Positions 57,980-64,000 of a stretch of DNA of 64,000 nucleotides are shown piece by piece (positions within the stretch are counted from its first letter, which is position 1; each line of letters starts with the position of its first letter). The position numbers were made by a program, and so were the translations under genes. This stretch comes from Leucobacter sp. cx-42 (GTDB lineage Bacteria > Actinomycetota > Actinomycetes > Actinomycetales > Microbacteriaceae). The stretch covers positions 1-64,000 of the forward strand of contig NZ_JACVMU010000004.1 of the NCBI RefSeq assembly GCF_014529985.1, in the 5' to 3' direction. The notes below the pieces were generated by a model. It ran no database searches, was not told the DNA's origin, and saw nothing but the letters and a program-made list of their open reading frames with translations.

Positions 57980-60900
57980 GAGCGCGCCTCCTCGGTGTCG
58001 GTGTCGGTTGCTTCGGGCGCGGCGGGAGCCGCGGGAGCCTCAGGCACCTCGACCTCGACCTCGACCTCGACCTCGGTCTCGGTCTCGGCCGCGGGTGCCG
58101 CTACCGGTTCAGCCGCTGCCACAGCGTCGACCTCAGCATGAGCATCAGCCTCGGGAGCTTCGGTATCAGCGGGGGCATCGACCACGGCCTCGACCGGAGT
58201 CTCAGCTACCGCCGCAGCGTCAGCCGCAACCACGGCGCCCTTCTTGGGCTTCCTGGGCTTCTTCACCTTCTCAGGCTTCGGTTCTTTTTCAGGCTTCGGC
58301 TGCTTCTCGGGCTTCGGCTCTTTCTCGGACTTTGCGGCCTTCGGCGGCTTCACCTTCGCAGGCTTCACGCGGCGCTCAGGCTGTTCGACGACCTCACCGG
58401 TCGGGAGCGCGAGCATGAACATGCCGAGGAGCACGATGACCTGAATGATCCAGATCGTGTGACCGCTGAGGTTGGTACCCGCGAGCACGCGCGAGGTGGA
58501 ACCCTCGTCTGCCTTCTGCACGACATCATCAGCCACGCGCCAGAGCAAGCCTTGCTCGGTCGAACCTGCGCTGAGCAGTTCAACGTGCTGTTCGAAGATG
58601 CGCTGCATCTCCGCGTCTGCGCTGGCGTCTGGCCCGGGGGTGAGGAGCACGAAGCTCACGCCAGCATCCTGCAGGCGCTGCTCAACACTCGCGTCACCGA
58701 CTGAACCGAGTGCGCCGACGAGATCCGCGATCTCCTTGTCCTGCGCAGTCGGTTCCTTACGGAAGTCTGCGGTACGCATCTGGTCCATGCGCGTACCAGC
58801 ACCAATGAGCACCTCAGCTCGTACCGCGCGGTCGCCCGTCGCGGTGAGGACGAGGGTGCGCGTGGTGGTGTTGCCTGCGCCAGCTGCCTGCACGATGGCG
58901 GGAGTCTGCTGGTGCTGCTCAGCGAGCGGAACGTTGCCAGTCGCAAGCGTCAATGCCAGCGGGCCCACCGCGACGAGCGCGCCAACCACTGCGACCGAAA
59001 TGACCGCGGGAGCGGCGCGACCAATGAGTTCAGCACCGAGCGCAGCGAGCGAGACGATCGCGAGCCAGTACAGCGCGAGCCCCGATCCGGGCCACAGCGC
59101 GACTCCGGTGTCACCACTCGTCGTGAGGACGAAGTTGCTCGACATGATCGCGATGAACATGCCAAGTCCGCCGAACAGGGCGCTCAACACCGTGACCGCG
59201 ATGCGACCCGTGTAGAGACCGAGCAGGGCGAGGAGCGCGAGCGGCAGCATGAGGATACCGACCAGCAGGGTCGCAGGTGCGCCACCCAGGCCGATGGCCT
59301 CGAAGATCTTGCCCCAGCCCTCAAGGCCAAACTCGGGGAAGCCGAGCAGCAGGTGCCAGGTGTTGCCCGGTTCGAAGGGCGACACAGCGCCGGGATCCAT
59401 GAAGATGTTCAGGGGCGATCCGCTCCACAGCGCGTGAATGATCTTCGGTGCGAACAGCACCGCTGGTGCGATCGCGACCGTGAGCACGCGAGCAATGCCG
59501 CGCACGCTACTGAAGAGACCGATAACCAGGAACACGAGCGCGACCGGCAACAGCACGGGAGCGCACGCGAGCGCGACGGCAGCGAGCAGCGAAGCGGTGC
59601 CAGCCCAGCTCCAGGACTCGCGACAGCGGGTCGCAGCGAGCAACAGCCACGGCAACACGATCGCGAGAATTAGGGTCGTCAGACGCCCGGCAGCAATGGA
59701 GCCGAGCAGTACCGGGCTCAGACCGAAGCCAAGCGCCGTGATCGCACGGCCGGCACGGGACTCGGTGAGCTGCGCTGCCCAGGTCCAGGCACCCATGGCC
59801 GAGAGCGGGATCGCAACAATCACGAGAATTACGAGAGCGTGCGACGGGTTCCAGAACGTGAGCGAGCCAAGTACCGCAAGCACCCAGGTGAACGGATCAG
59901 CAGGAACACCATCGATCATGCGGGTGTTGTGCCATAGCTCGGCAAAGTCGCTGAGCGGCGCCATTCCGCCACCAATGAGACTCGTGTGCGGAATCGCCCA
60001 CCAGGTCATACCGATCGCGAGCACAAACGTCGCGATGAGCACCGCAAGACCACCGGTCGAGATGAAATGAATCTCGCGCTTCTGTCGCCCCTGCGCAGCA
60101 AGGATCGCCTCACGGTCGATCATTCGCGCGGTGCGAACGTACTTCTGGTCAATGCGCAATTGGCGGATCGCGGGCCAGCCGACGTGGGAGGCCGCTTTCA
60201 CGCGCTTCCGCGACTGCACGAGCATCTTGGGTCGCAGGAACACCGACCATGCCGAGACGAACTCGGCAAACATGTTGCCCGGCTGCTCGCGGATCAGCGC
60301 CCACGCGACGCGTGCAATAGAGAGGAACGGCAGGCCGATCCACATCAGCGCCGCAAGATATGCGGGCGCGTAGGCGATGCGACGGTGCAGGTGCGAGGTC
60401 CTCGCCTGGCGGTGCGCCTGACGCAACACCGAGCGGCTGCGGTCGATGCGGGGGCCGGCGACGCCGCTGCGTGCGAAGCGGACGCGCGATTCTGCGGCAA
60501 CCTCAACGCGGTAACCAGCGAGGCGGGTGCGCACCGAGAAATCGAGACCGTCATCGTAGGTCGCGTAGGCAGGGTCGAAGCCGCCGAGCTGTTCCCAGAC
60601 GTCGGCGCGCACGAGCATGCCGACCGGGCCAACGCCCATGACGTCCTGCATGTGGTCGTACTGCTGCTGATCGAGCTCCTGGCGGCGAAGCAACCAGCGC
60701 GAGCCACGCTTCGTCAGGCTCTGACCAAGTTCGATGATGCGCTCGGGGTGATCCCAGTCAACGAGCTTGGGGCCTGCGACGACGACCGAAGGGGCCACCT
60801 CAACGCGGGCAAGAATGTGGTCGAGCGCCTCGGGCTCAGGGCACGCGTCTTCGCTGAGCAACCAGAACCAGTCAGTCTCGTCATTTGAAGCCGCCGGTGA

Positions 60901-61140
60901 CTGTGGCCGGTTCTCAACGCCCTGCGCAACCGCACGGCCGAACGACACCTTCGAGGGCAGCGCGACAATCGCGTCCACCCCAGCCTCGCGGAGCTGATTA
61001 TCCACGCGAGTGCCGCCACCGTTGTTTACCGCGACAAGGGTCGCCGGCACACGGGTCTGCGACCTAATCCCAGAAACTGTTTCGTTGAGCCATTCTCCGC
61101 CCTGGTTGGCGACGAGAACGACGGTCACTTTGCTGCGCAT
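57976..61140 (-). CDS. Giant membrane glycosyltransferase (GT2 family)
   Basis: A 1054-residue protein. The N-terminal GT-A domain (about 1-310) has KVTVVLVANQGGEWLNETVSGIRSQTRVPATLVAVNNGGG, WFWLLSEDACPEPEALD (DxD-like) and GFDPAYATYDDGLDFSVRTRLAG. A membrane region with a dozen or more helices spans about 370-750. An extracytoplasmic segment lies at about 760-900, a last helix near 905 and a low-complexity tail of Lys-Pro-Glu repeats and Ala/Glu/Val. It is likely to make or modify a cell-envelope polysaccharide. The 4-base overlap with DUF5719 and the nearby whiB are a conserved arrangement. TAAACT lies nine bases before the ATG. Confidence 0.85.
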   Translation of the reverse strand: MRSKVTVVLVANQGGEWLNETVSGIRSQTRVPATLVAVNNGGGTRVDNQLREAGVDAIVALPSKVSFGRAVAQGVENRPQSPAASNDETDWFWLLSEDACPEPEALDHILARVEVAPSVVVAGPKLVDWDHPERIIELGQSLTKRGSRWLLRRQELDQQQYDHMQDVMGVGPVGMLVRADVWEQLGGFDPAYATYDDGLDFSVRTRLAGYRVEVAAESRVRFARSGVAGPRIDRSRSVLRQAHRQARTSHLHRRIAYAPAYLAALMWIGLPFLSIARVAWALIREQPGNMFAEFVSAWSVFLRPKMLVQSRKRVKAASHVGWPAIRQLRIDQKYVRTARMIDREAILAAQGRQKREIHFISTGGLAVLIATFVLAIGMTWWAIPHTSLIGGGMAPLSDFAELWHNTRMIDGVPADPFTWVLAVLGSLTFWNPSHALVILVIVAIPLSAMGAWTWAAQLTESRAGRAITALGFGLSPVLLGSIAAGRLTTLILAIVLPWLLLAATRCRESWSWAGTASLLAAVALACAPVLLPVALVFLVIGLFSSVRGIARVLTVAIAPAVLFAPKIIHALWSGSPLNIFMDPGAVSPFEPGNTWHLLLGFPEFGLEGWGKIFEAIGLGGAPATLLVGILMLPLALLALLGLYTGRIAVTVLSALFGGLGMFIAIMSSNFVLTTSGDTGVALWPGSGLALYWLAIVSLAALGAELIGRAAPAVISVAVVGALVAVGPLALTLATGNVPLAEQHQQTPAIVQAAGAGNTTTRTLVLTATGDRAVRAEVLIGAGTRMDQMRTADFRKEPTAQDKEIADLVGALGSVGDASVEQRLQDAGVSFVLLTPGPDASADAEMQRIFEQHVELLSAGSTEQGLLWRVADDVVQKADEGSTSRVLAGTNLSGHTIWIIQVIVLLGMFMLALPTGEVVEQPERRVKPAKVKPPKAAKSEKEPKPEKQPKPEKEPKPEKVKKPRKPKKGAVVAADAAAVAETPVEAVVDAPADTEAPEADAHAEVDAVAAAEPVAAPAAETETEVEVEVEVEVPEAPAAPAAPEATDTDTEEARS
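58045..58086 (+). repeat. GACCTC/GGTCTC hexamer repeat coding Glu-Val runs
   Basis: Seven tandem hexamers (GACCTC, then GGTCTC variants) code (Glu-Val)n or (Thr-Glu) near the C-terminus of the glycosyltransferase. Length variation is likely. Confidence 0.85.
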
Positions 61141-61268
61141 ATGGCGGCCAGTTTAGGCCGCTACACCTGCGGAAAGCTGGAGGCGTGCCGCATTCTGTCG
61201 ATCAGCAAGATCGGCAAAATGGGCAAGCGGGTGCCCCCGGGAGATCGGTGGGCGCGGATCCGCTGCTG

Positions 61269-61577
61269 TTAGATAGCTTCGCGACGCAGCTTGCGACGCT
61301 CACGCTCTGAAAGGCCACCCCAGATGCCAAAGCGCTCATCGTTCTCGAGAGCGTACTCGAGGCACTCAGCGCGCACCTCGCAGCTCTCGCAGATGCGCTT
61401 TGCTTCACGGGTGGATCCGCCCTTTTCAGGGAAGAAAGCCTCAGGGTCGGTCTGTGCACACAGCGCGTCACCCTGCCAAGCAAGAACTTCGTCTTCCTGG
61501 CGGATGCCCGGCATTCCGAGCAGAACCGGATCTACGTACCAATCACCCGGGATGTGAGCGCGCGCTGGTGTCGTCAT
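61269..61577 (-). CDS. WhiB-family transcriptional regulator
   Basis: A 102-residue iron-sulfur protein. I start it at MTTPARAHIPGDW, which has GGAGGAG eight bases upstream; an ATG at 61634 is less likely. The four cluster Cys are in ALCAQTDPEAFF and RICESCEVRAECLEYA (C-x2-C-x5-C), followed by GIWGGLSERERRKLRRE, the beta-turn and basic DNA-contact tail. Its place beside the glycosyltransferase, DUF5719 and zincin-like genes corresponds to WhiB2/WhmD of mycobacteria, needed for septation. WhiB1 is a possible alternative. Confidence 0.93.
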   Translation of the reverse strand: MTTPARAHIPGDWYVDPVLLGMPGIRQEDEVLAWQGDALCAQTDPEAFFPEKGGSTREAKRICESCEVRAECLEYALENDERFGIWGGLSERERRKLRREAI

Positions 61578-61735
61578 CTGTACATCTCCTCCGGGTAAAA
61601 CTTTTTTCCGAGCCACGTCATCGTGGGTCGTCAATAATTACACCGTTGTGATTCAGATAAGTCAAGTCCGAAAGTGTAAACCGTGGTTCGCGAATTCTTG
61701 GGCTTTGCGAGGCTGCGTGTCGTCAATATGCGCCA

Positions 61736-61741
61736 TAGAAT
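61736..61741 (+). promoter_or_regulatory. -10 box (TAGAAT) of the exonuclease gene
   Basis: TAGAAT is followed by seven bases and the ATG at 61749. Confidence 0.5.
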
Positions 61742-61748
61742 GACAGAC

Positions 61749-62609
61749 ATGTCTGAATTTCTGCGCGTTGCATCGGTAAACGTCAACGGCATTCGTGCCG
61801 CTTTCCGTAAGGGCATGGGCGAGTGGCTCGACGCGAGTGGCGTCGACGTACTCGCGCTCCAGGAGGTACGTGCTCAGGACGAGCACCTGCAGGAATTCCT
61901 TGGTGAACGTGGTTGGCATTGGCTCCACGATCCGTGTGAAATCAAGGGTCGCGCGGGTGTTGCGATCGCCAGCCGTGTCCCGGCAACCGCACACCGCGTC
62001 GGTCTCGGTGCTCCCGATGAGCAGGAGTCGATCCAGTCGTCTGGCCGTTGGCTTGAGGCTGATTTCCCCCTCGGTGATTCGAGCATCACGGTCATCAGCA
62101 ACTACACCCACTCCGGTGAGGTCGGCACCCCGCGCCAGGACGCGAAGTTCGCGTTTCTCGAGGCGATGGGCAAGCGAATGACCGAGCTGGAAAATGAGTA
62201 CCAGAACGTCGCAATCGTGGGCGATTTCAATGTTGGCCACCGCGAGTTCGACATCAAAAACTGGAAGGGCAACGTCAAGAAGTCGGGCTTCCTTCCCCAG
62301 GAACGCGCATTCTTCGACCGCTACTTCGGCGCGCGCGGCGAGACCGTGACCGGCGTTGACGGTTCAGAGGGTCCCGGCCTTGGCTGGGTCGATGTCGGGC
62401 GCACCTTCGCTGGCGAGATTGACGGCCCCTACACCTGGTGGTCAAACCGCGGTCAGGCGTTCATCAACGACACCGGTTGGCGTATCGACTACCACGTCGT
62501 CACCCCCGCGCTTGCTGAGCGCGTTGTTGACTACCGGGTCGACCGCTACCCCTCGTACGACGCCCGCTGGTCGGACCACGCGCCCGTCATCGCGGACTAC
62601 CGCATCTAA
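61749..62609 (+). CDS. xthA: Exodeoxyribonuclease III
   Basis: A 286-residue exonuclease/AP-endonuclease of the ExoIII family, acting in base-excision repair. Motifs are ASVNVNGIRAAFRKG, LALQEVRAQDEHLQEF (metal Glu), GRAGVAIASRVPA, YTHSGEVGTPRQDAK, IVGDFNVGHREFDIKNWKGN (Asp/Asn) and DYRVDRYPSYDARWSDHAPVIADY (SDH). The start follows a -10 box by seven bases; a longer in-frame GTG start at 61683 is not needed. trpS follows 105 bases later on the same strand. Confidence 0.94.
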   Translation: MSEFLRVASVNVNGIRAAFRKGMGEWLDASGVDVLALQEVRAQDEHLQEFLGERGWHWLHDPCEIKGRAGVAIASRVPATAHRVGLGAPDEQESIQSSGRWLEADFPLGDSSITVISNYTHSGEVGTPRQDAKFAFLEAMGKRMTELENEYQNVAIVGDFNVGHREFDIKNWKGNVKKSGFLPQERAFFDRYFGARGETVTGVDGSEGPGLGWVDVGRTFAGEIDGPYTWWSNRGQAFINDTGWRIDYHVVTPALAERVVDYRVDRYPSYDARWSDHAPVIADYRI

Positions 62610-63734
<1,125 letters not shown>

Positions 63735-63878
63735 GTCGGGTCCACCAAGCAGTTCACTCTGCGTGCTCGCTGGCCAGGGTACTTTCCAAGAGTTCCACCT
63801 CGCGTCCCCAGCCACTTCGTGGTGAGACACGGACGCTCCAGACGGCAACTCACTAGCCGGCGACACTCAGCGATTCGT

Positions 63879-63942
63879 GATCTCCCAACAGTAAATGGCT
63901 CCCTCAGAACTATCTGAGGGAGCCATTTACTGTTGGGAGATC
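63879..63942. terminator. Very long perfect hairpin (29-bp arms)
   Basis: GATCTCCCAACAGTAAATGG... at 63879-63907 is exactly complementary to 63914-63942 around the six-base loop AACTAT. It may terminate a gene beyond the window edge or trpS, but a perfect 29-bp stem is far longer than usual. Confidence 0.6.
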
Positions 63943-64000
63943 GACGCTTGCGCCAATTCACCGAGTTTTGTCCCAGATTCAATAGGCTGCCTATTCGTTG

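Overview
This window looks like chromosomal DNA of a GC-rich actinobacterium, most likely a member of the Microbacteriaceae (a Leucobacter-like organism is my best guess from gene content, not from a database search). The signs are MtrA-MtrB-LpqB, a WhiB regulator, DUF3027 next to a cold-shock protein, DUF5719 next to a very large membrane glycosyltransferase, a LytR_C protein, an XPB-type helicase with its partner, and HtaA-type heme proteins. Many genes begin directly at the start codon 6-9 bases after a TANNNT -10 box, which points to leaderless transcription, common in this phylum.

Layout. 1-3.3 kb: a nucleobase permease, a cupin and an FAD amine oxidase. 3.4-9.4 kb: a CYTH protein, an SDR, small membrane proteins, a TPM-domain protein and PspA. 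9.4-12.4 kb: a small AT-richer accessory region ending at tRNA-Arg(CCT). It holds two orphan membrane-associated genes, a lipoprotein, a broken tyrosine recombinase, a 14-C run and an inverted-repeat element. A 17-bp att-like direct repeat with one mismatch brackets it, the right copy lying in the tRNA 3' end. 12.5-18.6 kb: a secreted NlpC/P60 protein, glutamate dehydrogenase, DtxR, SerC, DUF3027 and a cold-shock protein. 18.7-22.7 kb: a helicase-associated protein and XPB helicase. 22.7-27.3 kb: an arginine-transaminase-pathway locus (regulator, 2-ketoarginine decarboxylase, ureohydrolase, polyamine-type binding protein). 27.4-30.2 kb: a two-component system and a membrane protein. 30.4-33 kb: GroEL with two CIRCE operators and a LytR_C protein.

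33-43 kb is the most distinctive part: a heme-acquisition island with HmuTUV, a membrane-anchored HtaA protein and a 1898-residue surface protein. The latter combines four HtaA-like domains, five tandem copies of an unfamiliar domain of about 168 residues (three almost identical in DNA) and a C-terminal LAATG sorting-type signal. DtxR-like boxes lie in front of hmuT and the giant gene, and a dtxR gene is at 15 kb. At 51 kb a HemQ/chlorite-dismutase-family protein appears to have lost the heme-ligand region.

43-51 kb: MsrB, a nitroreductase, a DMT-type exporter, tRNA-Thr(TGT), a DsbA-like thioredoxin, SecA, the ribosome hibernation factor and ComF. 51-61.6 kb: one long minus-strand block with the HemQ-like protein, LpqB-MtrB-MtrA (each overlapping or abutting the next), a degenerate zincin, DUF5719, the giant glycosyltransferase and WhiB, all tied to envelope biogenesis and cell division. 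61.7-64 kb: exonuclease III, TrpS and a very long perfect hairpin.

All product names come from reading the translations by eye. No alignment or database search was run.
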